Source of the DNA: Endobugula sp965225895
GTDB lineage: Bacteria; Pseudomonadota; Gammaproteobacteria; Pseudomonadales; Cellvibrionaceae
Reading direction: 5' to 3'
DNA length: 64,000 nucleotides
Assembly: GCA_965225895.1 (NCBI GenBank)
Contig: CBDDBR010000011.1
Coordinates: 1,426,001-1,490,000 of the forward strand
Shown: piece by piece, positions 1 to 7,911 of the stretch
How the letters are laid out: each line of letters begins with the position of its first letter
Position numbering within the stretch: position 1 is the first letter of the stretch
Translations under genes and position numbers: made by a program
The notes under the pieces: generated by a model
What the model saw: only the letters and a program-made list of their open reading frames with translations
What the model was told of the DNA's origin: nothing
Databases searched by the model: none

Positions 1-919
1 CGATAAAAAGCATTGTTTGCGTAGTTTTGTCACAAAACTTTGAGCACCACATAAAAATACTTTATACCCCGCTAGCGTAGAAAAATGTTGGGAACAATAT
101 TGATACACATCACCCTGAGTAATCTCAACATCATCACATGATTCCGCTTCGTGTAAACAAACAAGATGTAAAGAGACATTAGGGTGTTGATCCACACACT
201 GCTGTAATTGATCCAGCAAATAAAAATCGGTGGCATACTGAGCTGCAACAACAACATCAATTGAACCATGATGATTGTGTTTTAAAGCATCTTGCAGCAC
301 ACCCCATATGGGTGCCAAGCCTGTACCTATGGCCGCCAACAATATAGGTTGTTCACTGCATGGCGTATAAATACATTGCCCTAATGGGCCTTGTACTTCG
401 ATGGTATCACCCATCGCGACCTCATCATTAACCCACGATGAAAATTGACCATTAGGGTATTGTCGGATATGTAAATCTATTAGCCCATCATCATTTGGCA
501 GTGATGCTAACGAATAGCTTCTCGCCAGTGATTGATCTTTCCATAGCGTCACATATTGGCCTGCCTGATAATGCATATCAGCCTGTAAACGCAAGAGAAT
601 AACACGTGAATTTAATGCTTCTTTTGCGACCACATGAGCCACCACTCGACTATTAGATGCATCTGCACGCTGAACAGTCATTGGCTCTTTAGGTATACAC
701 TGACAACTCAAAAAATAATTGAGTTGCTTTTGTGCATCTGACAAGCCCGACTGCGCCGCAGTAATAGGTTCATCAGTATCTGAACGTAATAAACACGATT
801 GACATACCCCCGATCGACAGCCATTAGGAATATCATGCCCGTCACGTAGCAACGCATCAAGCAATGACTCCCCTTCTGCACAGTCGACCGTGGTTGTTTC
901 AAATACAACTGTTGTCATA
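1..919 (-). CDS. Ferredoxin-type NAD(P)H oxidoreductase, partial (C-terminus beyond window)
   Basis: The frame starts at an ATG (complement of 917-919) and stays open to the window edge, giving about 306 visible residues. The N-terminus is a plant-type [2Fe-2S] ferredoxin domain with the cluster motif CRSGVCQSC and a later cysteine in FLSCQC. An FAD-binding barrel with RSYSLAS follows, then a Rossmann NAD(P) domain with GTGLAPI and a late FLCGA motif. This order is that of the reductase components of oxygenases (phenol or benzoate type), which pass electrons from NAD(P)H through FAD to a 2Fe-2S centre. No oxygenase gene is nearby. Instead the gene starts four bases after a truncated haemoglobin gene, so haemoglobin reduction is a reasonable inferred role. 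It appears to be the last visible gene of the cluster. Confidence 0.88.
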
Positions 920-923
920 ATAA

Positions 924-1277
924 TTATACGTTTAGTACATCATCTTTTACGGATAAACAAATACCAATAATTTCATCGATAATGTCTTGCGGTACACTTA
1001 ATTCTTCTAATGTGGATGTCAGGCATTCTGCCACAGCATTAAAATGTACTTCGGTTAAATTCATGCCCTTGTGTGCTTCTCGCATATCTTGGCCTGAATA
1101 ATTATTAGGCCCACCAAAAGCCATAGTTAAGAATGCTTTTTGTTTCACTAACTGAGCATCCATATCAACCGTATCAAAAAAATGACTAATACGATCATCA
1201 CTTAATACTTTACGATAAAAAATATCTACCGCAGCATTTACGGCAGCTTCACCACCAATTTTTTCATAAATAGACAT
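924..1277 (-). CDS. glbN: Group I truncated haemoglobin
   Basis: The product has 117 residues, the usual size for a truncated (2-over-2) globin. It opens with SIYEKIGGEAAVNAAVDIFY, a typical group I start with aromatic residues at the B9/B10 position. The likely proximal haem histidine lies in REAHKGMNLTEVHF. Proteins of this class bind oxygen and nitric oxide, and several convert NO to nitrate when a reductase re-reduces the haem. Here the reductase gene follows after four bases, and four further haem or flavin electron-transfer genes lie upstream on the same strand. NO dioxygenation is therefore a likely but inferred function. The globin assignment is firm. Confidence 0.9.
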   Translation of the reverse strand: MSIYEKIGGEAAVNAAVDIFYRKVLSDDRISHFFDTVDMDAQLVKQKAFLTMAFGGPNNYSGQDMREAHKGMNLTEVHFNAVAECLTSTLEELSVPQDIIDEIIGICLSVKDDVLNV

Positions 1278-1312
1278 AACAATTTCCCAATTTACTAGTA
1301 TTTATTTGTTAG

Positions 1313-1651
1313 TTATTCAACTTTTGACAACATATATCCAACCACGGCAGATATATCGTCTTCGGTTAAATGTGTTTTACCGCCTTTTGCAGGCATTAAA
1401 CCAAACCCATTGATTGCATGACTCACCAGTACATCCTTGCCTTGCTGAGCACGCGGCGCCCACATTTTTTTGTTGCCCAACATAGGCGCACCATTAATGC
1501 CTTGAGCATGGCAAACTTTACAATTTTTCTTATACAGCGCTTCACCAACCGAATGATCTTCACTGGCCACAGCCGCATTAGATGTGCCATTTTTAGCGTC
1601 ACATCCCATTAATAAAACACTCAAAAAAATACCCCATGCAAATGTCTTCAT
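1313..1651 (-). CDS. Small monohaem cytochrome c lipoprotein (c5-like)
   Basis: The product has 112 residues. It opens with a lipoprotein signal peptide whose lipobox ends at LLMGC, so it is probably anchored in a membrane facing the periplasm. One haem-binding motif, CKVCH, lies about residues 43-47. A later methionine in NGFGLMPAKGG is the likely sixth ligand, and a C-terminal helix reads DDISAVVGYML. This resembles small class I c5-type cytochromes that shuttle electrons between membrane complexes and periplasmic reductases. It lies between the Tll0287-like lipoprotein and the globin with gaps of only about 40 bp, so it probably belongs to one transcript. Its partner is not known. Confidence 0.85.
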   Translation of the reverse strand: MKTFAWGIFLSVLLMGCDAKNGTSNAAVASEDHSVGEALYKKNCKVCHAQGINGAPMLGNKKMWAPRAQQGKDVLVSHAINGFGLMPAKGGKTHLTEDDISAVVGYMLSKVE

Positions 1652-1692
1652 GCTCTATCTCCTTAATAATATATAGGCATTAATAAAATTAC

Positions 1693-2262
1693 TTATAGTG
1701 GTACACGAATAACAACACCACCCATGACTTCACCTAGAGCAAAATCTGTTTTAGGTGAATCTTTGTGTTCGTTATGGCATTTTGTACATGCGTCTGATAC
1801 AGCCACATCAGGATATACCGCTGTAAAATATGTGACATCACCAAGCTTTTCTTCACCGTAATAATTTTCACCCGGATTATCAGCAATATATTCTAAGCCT
1901 GCTTTTTCCATTGGTGTTTTAGGTGCATTCTGTGCATTAATCGGCCAAATAGATTGCAGGGTATAAGTAAAATCATCGGTCATTTCTGCCACTGCTTCTG
2001 ATCCCGCACGGAACATTTGCGCAGGTAATAATGTACCGTTGTCATACTCTTCCCAATGTTCATCAGGCTTAACAGCACCACTCCCTGCAGGCCCAAGGCG
2101 CTTAACAACTAGCTTGGTATAATTCGTACGGTCTGCTTTCATTACCGCAAATAAAGAATCAGTATATATTTTTGGATCAATACCTACTTTTTCTTCTGCT
2201 CCACATCCTGCTAGAGTGAGAACTGAAGCAATCATTGCTGTTGAAATTAATTTCTTTTTCAT
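1693..2262 (-). CDS. Tll0287-like (DUF3365) haem-binding lipoprotein
   Basis: The product has 189 residues with a lipoprotein signal peptide (lipobox LTLAGC). The C-terminal half carries the DUF3365/Tll0287-like signature: DACTKCHNEHKDSPKTDF followed by GEVMGGVVIRVPL. One c-type haem is expected at CTKCH. In other bacteria this fold is often the periplasmic sensing part of histidine kinases or diguanylate cyclases. Here it is a free-standing lipoprotein with no signalling domain, so it may be a redox or gas-binding partner rather than a kinase sensor. It lies between the multihaem cytochrome and the small cytochrome c, with gaps of 34 and 41 bp. Confidence 0.8.
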   Translation of the reverse strand: MKKKLISTAMIASVLTLAGCGAEEKVGIDPKIYTDSLFAVMKADRTNYTKLVVKRLGPAGSGAVKPDEHWEEYDNGTLLPAQMFRAGSEAVAEMTDDFTYTLQSIWPINAQNAPKTPMEKAGLEYIADNPGENYYGEEKLGDVTYFTAVYPDVAVSDACTKCHNEHKDSPKTDFALGEVMGGVVIRVPL

Positions 2263-2296
2263 GGTCTTTCCTCTTTCGGTTTTAATGACGTATCAA

Positions 2297-3652
2297 TTAC
2301 TCAACACGTTGTTTAGCCCAATCAATAGACGGGACATGGTTTTTGGGTTTCCCCGTAAAATTATTATTAATGAGTGCTTGGTCTGCCAAAGCATCAATTG
2401 AAAAACTTAAGCTATGACAGCTCATACACACTGGTCGAATCATTTTTTCATTGGGTCTTAGCATATCGTTTTGGTTATGCTGCACTTTAACGATCACGTC
2501 GCCTTTAGCACTGCTATTCGCATTAGCGATACTTTCGACATCTACTTGCGAATTTTCTTTACCGTGCAATAGTCTTGGCATATGGCATGTAGCACAAGTC
2601 ACTGCTTGCCCCCAAGGAATGTCATTATTGAGTGCTTGCTGTGTTAATTGTCCGTGGGGGGATTCATTAAATGCTTGTGTATGCTGATCATCATGACAGC
2701 TCATACACGCCGTTGTTGCTGCCGCCTTTCTATCAATGTTATGCGGGCCATGACAGCTAGTACAACCGTGTTCAGCATCAAGCATGTCATCTTTAAAAGG
2801 CAGTGGTGACATACTTGGCATTAGTGGTTCAAGCCCTGCAGCTAAACGCATACCGTGCTTGCCCGCTAGAAAACCTGTTGTTTCGTCTTGATGGCAAGAT
2901 TCACATTGCTTAAATGTGGGTTTTTCCATCCATTCACCCGATGTATTGGTATGGCAACCATTACAACTGACTCCTGCATCGGCATGTTGACTGGCTAACC
3001 ACTCCTGCTCTATTTCTGGATGCTGCTGTCGCTTTTGCAAAAATTGATTCGTCGCTGGCGATGTTTTTTTCGCTGTTTTATTGGCTGCATTGGCTGCGAC
3101 CAATTCATTAATACCCGATACCCAAGGCGCATCAATACTATGGGCTAAAAAGTCTTCAAATAATGCGCGGTTATCATGATAGTTATGGCAACCTGCTGTA
3201 GCACATGAATCAAAAGCCAAATCTTTATGGCTATCACGCTCTTCGAGTACTTTTTCGTGGCAATGAAAACAATAGTCCTGTGGTAGCGTTAACCCCATTG
3301 CATGAGTTTGCTCGCTCTGGTGTTCGGTATGGCAGCTTACGCAATACCGCGCATCTAAAATATTTACAAGATCTGCATTACGCGGACTTGTAAATTTCTT
3401 TTTGGGGTGAGAATCTCGTGCAACCTTAAGGTCATCGCCATGGCAAGTAACACAAGCATCTTGCAGCACTTCTTTACCACCAAAGGCATCGGTGTGACAT
3501 GATGAACACGACATTTCTATCTGATAATGCCCATGAGTAGCATCACCAATAATTAATTCACTTTTATCTTCAGCATAAAAAATAATACTAAAAAAATATC
3601 CCGCTATTGCTAACGTGATGACAACCCATAAGAACCAGTAAACTTTTTTCAT
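2297..3652 (-). CDS. Membrane-anchored multihaem cytochrome c (11 haem motifs)
   Basis: The product has 451 residues when started at MKKVYWFLWVV. A longer frame to 3742 exists but would overlap the upstream gene; the chosen ATG has an AGGGGC ribosome site just after that gene's stop. One N-terminal membrane helix anchors a periplasmic domain. I count ten CXXCH motifs: CSSCH, CVTCH, CVSCH, CFHCH, CNGCH, CESCH, CTSCH, CMSCH, CATCH and CMSCH. One expanded motif, CATAGCH, has four residues between the cysteines. The protein looks like a c3/NapC-OTR-type multihaem electron carrier or reductase, but I cannot match it to a named enzyme. Its neighbour upstream is a cytochrome b/flavoprotein fusion, its likely electron donor. 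Confidence 0.85.
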   Translation of the reverse strand: MKKVYWFLWVVITLAIAGYFFSIIFYAEDKSELIIGDATHGHYQIEMSCSSCHTDAFGGKEVLQDACVTCHGDDLKVARDSHPKKKFTSPRNADLVNILDARYCVSCHTEHQSEQTHAMGLTLPQDYCFHCHEKVLEERDSHKDLAFDSCATAGCHNYHDNRALFEDFLAHSIDAPWVSGINELVAANAANKTAKKTSPATNQFLQKRQQHPEIEQEWLASQHADAGVSCNGCHTNTSGEWMEKPTFKQCESCHQDETTGFLAGKHGMRLAAGLEPLMPSMSPLPFKDDMLDAEHGCTSCHGPHNIDRKAAATTACMSCHDDQHTQAFNESPHGQLTQQALNNDIPWGQAVTCATCHMPRLLHGKENSQVDVESIANANSSAKGDVIVKVQHNQNDMLRPNEKMIRPVCMSCHSLSFSIDALADQALINNNFTGKPKNHVPSIDWAKQRVE

Positions 3653-3660
3653 TACAGCCC

Positions 3661-5676
3661 CTAAAAGAAGTACACAGTAAAGATGTGAATAATTAATAAA
3701 ATGGGTAATGGCCATGCCACCAACACATGTAAGAAGCTCCAACCTTTTTGTACACGTTGCGCACGAGAAGGACTTAAGGCATGACTCAGTGATGTTACAA
3801 AGCCAGCCATTGATCCCATAATTAATACCGCCAAAAATGTAATCATCAACAATCGATTAAGATTGTCACCAAAATGAAATCCTGTATGAAAAATAATAAG
3901 TAAGGCAGAAATAGCACCTAAAAAAAGATGGGCTAAACGCCAGCCAGAGAAACTGCCTATCCATGACCAGTTAAGACGTTTGCGTAAGGACATCAACATG
4001 CCAATAGCCACCATGGATAACAAACTGAAACCCGTGACTTGCTTCCAATATTGATCGTTCCAAATAGATTCAAAAATATTGTTAACTTGCACTGTCTCAG
4101 ATACTTGCGCTTGAGGAATAACCACAACAGCTATTACTGTGCATACCGCAATCAAACTCAATGCCATTAACCATTGCCAATGGGCGAGTTTTTCTTGCAC
4201 AGAACCCACTAACTGAGCCAGTAACGGCTTACAAGACCCACAGGTTGTTCCTGCACGGGTTTGTGTACACAATTGTTCAACGCTCTCGCAACCTTTGGCA
4301 CGGGCTTGTAATAATTCACCCTGTGTCACTTGATTGCATTGGCATACAATCGCTGCTGCAGGCCATTTTTTAACGTCATCCGCGCCTTGAAAAAGCCACA
4401 ATCTACCTGTTAGCCAAAACCAGATTAGCTGCCACAACCACAAGGTTCTCTTAGACTGATACAGTTCTTGCACTCGTGTAAATTCAGGCCAATGACCATA
4501 ACCTACCGCACCAATCACTCGCCCTTTATGCACGACTATTTTTCGATATATACCTTGCTTTTTTTGACGAAAACTTATCTCATGCTGATGAGGACGTTGA
4601 ACTAAATCACTCACCTCACCTAAATTAATTACATCCTCATCGATCACTTTTAAGCGACTAATCGTTGTTGACCCTAAATAAGCAGAAGCTCCACCGGTGA
4701 GAACATCAGCCGCAATAGCCGCTTGCTCAAGACCTGGAGCAACTAAACCATACGTTTTACCACGATGCTCACTACACTCACCTATTGCATAAATATCGTC
4801 ACTGGATGTACGTAGTTGATCGTTAACAACAACCCCTGTTGCTGTTTTTAAACCTGACAATCGAGCCAGTTCAATATTAGGGCGAATACCCACACTGAGT
4901 AGTACCGTATCGCATTCGATTTCGTCGCCTGAATAAATTCTGACGCCTGTCACACGACCATCCTCATAGATTTCGCGTACACCCGAATTCGTTATAACGC
5001 GAATACCGCTATCTTGAATTTTTTGAGATAACATATTGGCCGCTTCATCATCGAGCTGACGATTCATTAAGCGACTGCCTTGATGAATTAAAGTCACTTT
5101 TGTTTTTAATTGAGATAAGCCTTTAGCCGCCTCAATACCAAGCACACCGCCACCCACCACCACCACATGGCGCGCACTGGCAAGACGTGAATATAGCGCT
5201 TGTGTATCTTGCATATTACGAAAGGTATACACTCGATGCGCTTGATTTCCAGGAATGTTAGGGATATGCGCTCTTGCACCCATCGCTAAAATTAATTGAT
5301 CGTAATCGTGATAATTACCTAAGCTATCTTCAACACATTTTTTAGTGGTATCAATATATTTTATTGCTGCAAAGGTATAGGAAAAATGAGGATGCGCTTC
5401 AATAGAAGGCATGGATATTTTTAATTCTTCAGGATTTTTTTCGCCAGAAAGTAGCGACGACAATAATACTCGGTTATATGGCTGAAAAGGTTCATTACCA
5501 AACAAATGAATATGCGCATTGGGTTCTCTACGTAACAATTCATCAACAAAGCGCATACCTACAGGGCCGCTACCGACAACAATCACTTTTTTTAATGGTG
5601 TAGATTCAAGATTTTTTTCTGGCTGAATAACAACAGCTTCTGCACTTGAATACCCCTGATGATCTGTAGAAAACAT
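3661..5676 (-). CDS. NirB/Bfd-like FAD oxidoreductase fused to a di-haem cytochrome b membrane domain
   Basis: The product has 671 residues. Residues about 30-330 are an NAD(P)H/FAD oxidoreductase with two Rossmann motifs, VVGSGPVGMRF and VVVVGGGVLGIEAA, like the front half of assimilatory nitrite reductase NirB. A Bfd-type [2Fe-2S] domain follows with CQC and, later, CGSC. Where NirB would carry its sirohaem domain, this protein has about five membrane helices (from about residue 478). Two helices each carry a pair of histidines exactly 14 positions apart (about H583/H597 and H650/H664), the spacing used in ferric reductase and NADPH oxidase proteins to hold two stacked b haems. I infer transfer of NAD(P)H electrons across the membrane, probably to the multihaem cytochrome encoded 8 bp downstream. 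Confidence 0.85.
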   Translation of the reverse strand: MFSTDHQGYSSAEAVVIQPEKNLESTPLKKVIVVGSGPVGMRFVDELLRREPNAHIHLFGNEPFQPYNRVLLSSLLSGEKNPEELKISMPSIEAHPHFSYTFAAIKYIDTTKKCVEDSLGNYHDYDQLILAMGARAHIPNIPGNQAHRVYTFRNMQDTQALYSRLASARHVVVVGGGVLGIEAAKGLSQLKTKVTLIHQGSRLMNRQLDDEAANMLSQKIQDSGIRVITNSGVREIYEDGRVTGVRIYSGDEIECDTVLLSVGIRPNIELARLSGLKTATGVVVNDQLRTSSDDIYAIGECSEHRGKTYGLVAPGLEQAAIAADVLTGGASAYLGSTTISRLKVIDEDVINLGEVSDLVQRPHQHEISFRQKKQGIYRKIVVHKGRVIGAVGYGHWPEFTRVQELYQSKRTLWLWQLIWFWLTGRLWLFQGADDVKKWPAAAIVCQCNQVTQGELLQARAKGCESVEQLCTQTRAGTTCGSCKPLLAQLVGSVQEKLAHWQWLMALSLIAVCTVIAVVVIPQAQVSETVQVNNIFESIWNDQYWKQVTGFSLLSMVAIGMLMSLRKRLNWSWIGSFSGWRLAHLFLGAISALLIIFHTGFHFGDNLNRLLMITFLAVLIMGSMAGFVTSLSHALSPSRAQRVQKGWSFLHVLVAWPLPILLIIHIFTVYFF

Positions 5677-6218
5677 AACGATGTGTTTTATACCCCGAAA
5701 AAATAATCTGTTTTATTTAAGCGTTTATTTCTATGAATAATTTGCCTTTATCACCCTAGAGCAATAAGCGTACCATTTATTTTTTTACTGGAAATACGCG
5801 AAAACAAAACCGATTAAACCTATTTTTTGCAGGGATAATGTGCACACATTAAAAAAATGCACCATAAGAAAACGTATTTTTACACCTATAAACGCACCCT
5901 ATAAAAACACTTTATAAAATGTGCACTATGAAAAACCACGAAAGATAAGCTAGGGGATACGATGTATTAATACATTAGTACTATGAAAACATATGATTAA
6001 ATGCATCAAAAAAATAAAATGGCATCACATTTTAAAAAAAGGGAATACTACTAAAGATAAGTATCTTGCTATTTTTTAACTGCCATTGAAGGAATAACCA
6101 AAGACTCGGCATGATGACTCAACAGACTTGTTGAGCCGAAGAAATAAAACGTTATATACAAAAGGAGATAACGATTAAGAGTGGCAGCACTTAAAGTGAG
6201 GATTTAAAACGGTAACAC
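5677..6218. promoter_or_regulatory. Gene-free leader upstream of the redox cluster, with palindromes
   Basis: No convincing gene lies here. The AT-rich stretch should hold the promoter of the minus-strand redox cluster. Visible elements are the 14-bp perfect palindrome ATGTATTAATACAT at 5962-5975, the inverted repeat AATGTG-CA-CACATT at about 5838-5851, and two related tracts, AATGCACCATAAG (about 5856) and AATGTGCACTATG (about 5918). None matches a full FNR box (TTGAT-N4-ATCAA) or the full NsrR consensus, although the 14-mer resembles NsrR half-sites brought too close together. A GTG frame at 6181 could code only eight residues and is not called. Confidence 0.4.
6107..6138. other. Hairpin in the intergenic region
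   Basis: CTCAACA at 6118-6124 pairs perfectly with TGTTGAG at 6129-6135 around the loop GACT. An outer TCGG/CCGA pairing is possible with one side bulged. No T-run follows on either strand, so this is not a standard terminator. It may be part of a leader RNA or a protein-binding site. Confidence 0.35.
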
Positions 6219-6827
6219 CTAAAAAACACCACAACCTTGTCGTGTCACCGTAGGTTCATCGCCTGTCATATCAACTACTGTTGTGGCTTCCATACCACAA
6301 AAGCCACCATCTATAACCAACTCTAATTGATGCTGTAATGTTTCTCGAATATCGTAAGGTTCTGTCAGGGGTTGAGTATCATTTGGCATAATCAACGTAC
6401 TGGTCATCATCGGCTCATTTAATTCTTCTAACAACGCCAGCGCAATAGGGTTATTCGGTACGCGTAAGCCTATAGTTTTTCGCTTGGGGTGTTTAAGGCG
6501 TCGCGGAGTTTCTGAGGTAGCTTCTAAAATAAAGGTGAATGGGCCTGGGGTAAAATTCTTTATCATGCGAAAAACTTGATTGTTCACTTTTGCATAGGTG
6601 GCGATTTCAGACAAATCACGACACAGTAGCGTAAAGTTATGATCCTTATCTAATTGTCGAATACCTCGTATACGATCTAAGGCAAACTTATCGCCAATAT
6701 GACATCCCAATGCATAAGCCGAATCAGTGGGGTATGCCACTAAACCGCCTTTACGAATAATATCAACGGCTTGTGTAATATATCTTTTTTGCGGGTTCTC
6801 AGGATGAATACTAAATATTTGCGCCAT
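6219..6827 (-). CDS. yciO: YciO family protein (Sua5/YrdC/YciO fold)
   Basis: The product has 202 residues and matches the YciO branch of the Sua5/YrdC family throughout. The nucleotide-binding region GGLVAYPTDSAYALGC is near the N-terminus, IRGIRQLDKDHNFTLLCRD follows, and KTIGLRVPNNPIA comes later. TsaC/Sua5 relatives make threonylcarbamoyl-AMP for the t6A modification of tRNA. YciO proteins share the fold, but their reaction is less certain. Pairing with the downstream PHP gene mirrors the yciO/yciV neighbourhood of enterobacteria. The ATG start follows a 101-bp gap from the rnm gene. Confidence 0.88.
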   Translation of the reverse strand: MAQIFSIHPENPQKRYITQAVDIIRKGGLVAYPTDSAYALGCHIGDKFALDRIRGIRQLDKDHNFTLLCRDLSEIATYAKVNNQVFRMIKNFTPGPFTFILEATSETPRRLKHPKRKTIGLRVPNNPIALALLEELNEPMMTSTLIMPNDTQPLTEPYDIRETLQHQLELVIDGGFCGMEATTVVDMTGDEPTVTRQGCGVF

Positions 6828-6928
6828 GTTAACTACTCACTTTTTCCATCTACAATGACTAATGTTTGCGTGATTCCATCACTCTATTCACGCTATGTAA
6901 TTATACAACTCAGTATAAATGACCCACA

Positions 6929-7753
6929 CTAAGTATTAAACCGCTGCCATACTGGTTCACAAGTATCAGGTAATGGAGAGTATTTACCCAGTGCTTGCCA
7001 TGGCTGATTAGGTCCATGAAAATCGCTACCGCAAGAGGCAAGTAATGAAAATTCTTTGGCAGCACGTGCCAGCTTATCTGTCACACCACTATCCTGTTTA
7101 CCGCTCACCACTTCTAAAGCATGACCACCCGCATCAACAAAATCATCTAATAATTCATACAATTTAGTGCGAGTTAAATCGTACTTATCAGGGTGAGCCA
7201 GTACAGCAATACCTCCTGAATGAGTAATCCATTGAATCACCGTATCAATAGTTGGCCAGCCTTCTTTAACATCGCCAATTTTACCTGCACCTAAATAACG
7301 TTTAAATGCTTGGGCAAAATTGGCAACATAGCCTTTTTCAACCATATATTGTGCAAAATGTGGTCGGCCAATCGCCGCACCATTCGCATATTTTTCTGCA
7401 CCTGCTAAAGCATGCTTTACGCCGGCCTTTTCTAATCTTTGAGCAATCTTTTTCGCCCGATCATTACGGACTTGTGTTTGCTGGCTCACCGCGTTTTGTA
7501 ATACCACTGAATGAATATCAACTTGCAATCCTACAATATGAATGCCCCGCCCTCGCCATTGTGATGAAAACTCGATACCAGCAATCACAGTAATATCATC
7601 ACCTGCTGCCGCTTGAGCTTCTGCAATGCCTTGCGTGGTGTCATGATCGGTCAGCGCTAACACTGTTACACCACTGTCTTTTGCAAGCTGAACTAATGCT
7701 TGTGGCGATAGCTTTCCATCAGAACAATGACTATGGGTATGTAAATCGTACAC
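6929..7753 (-). CDS. rnm: PHP-domain 5'-3' exoribonuclease RNase AM (YciV/TrpH)
   Basis: The product has 274 residues, full length for the YciV/TrpH family. Metal-binding motifs of the PHP fold are visible in order: HTHSHCSDG (about 5-13), LTDHDTTQG, GIEFSSQWRG with GIHIVGL, VLAHPDKYD and finally CGSDFHGPNQPW. In E. coli this enzyme trims 5' ends of rRNA and degrades short RNA from the 5' end; older databases call it 3',5'-nucleoside bisphosphate phosphatase. It is probably the first gene of a pair with yciO. The neighbouring plus-strand gene is divergent, so the promoters lie in 7754-7911. Confidence 0.9.
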   Translation of the reverse strand: MYDLHTHSHCSDGKLSPQALVQLAKDSGVTVLALTDHDTTQGIAEAQAAAGDDITVIAGIEFSSQWRGRGIHIVGLQVDIHSVVLQNAVSQQTQVRNDRAKKIAQRLEKAGVKHALAGAEKYANGAAIGRPHFAQYMVEKGYVANFAQAFKRYLGAGKIGDVKEGWPTIDTVIQWITHSGGIAVLAHPDKYDLTRTKLYELLDDFVDAGGHALEVVSGKQDSGVTDKLARAAKEFSLLASCGSDFHGPNQPWQALGKYSPLPDTCEPVWQRFNT

Positions 7754-7911
7754 TTAGGTATTTCTCCTCTTTCCCTCAGCCTATAGCTTACGTAGAATGA
7801 CTACCGTAAGATAGACACTGGGTAGATTAGCCTACCACTTAGGATGCCTCATTATGGCTGAGTTGATGTATTAATCAAACCACCTAAGGCATTCCCTTTA
7901 TTATTCACTAT

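Noticed and set aside
72..908. Two minus-strand frames of 65 and 66 codons (72-269, 708-908)
   Set aside because: They overlap, in other frames, the clear ferredoxin reductase reading frame that runs from 919 to the window edge.
3653..3742. 30-residue N-terminal extension of the multihaem cytochrome
   Set aside because: It would overlap the end of the upstream flavoprotein gene; the downstream ATG has a ribosome site and starts directly before the membrane anchor.
5962..5975. NsrR or FNR site upstream of the redox cluster
   Set aside because: The palindrome lacks the central spacing of the NsrR consensus and no TTGAT-N4-ATCAA is present, so I report it only as an unassigned palindrome.
6181..6207. 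Eight-codon GTG frame after AAAGGAG
   Set aside because: Spacing from the ribosome-site-like sequence is too long and the peptide is too short to support a gene.
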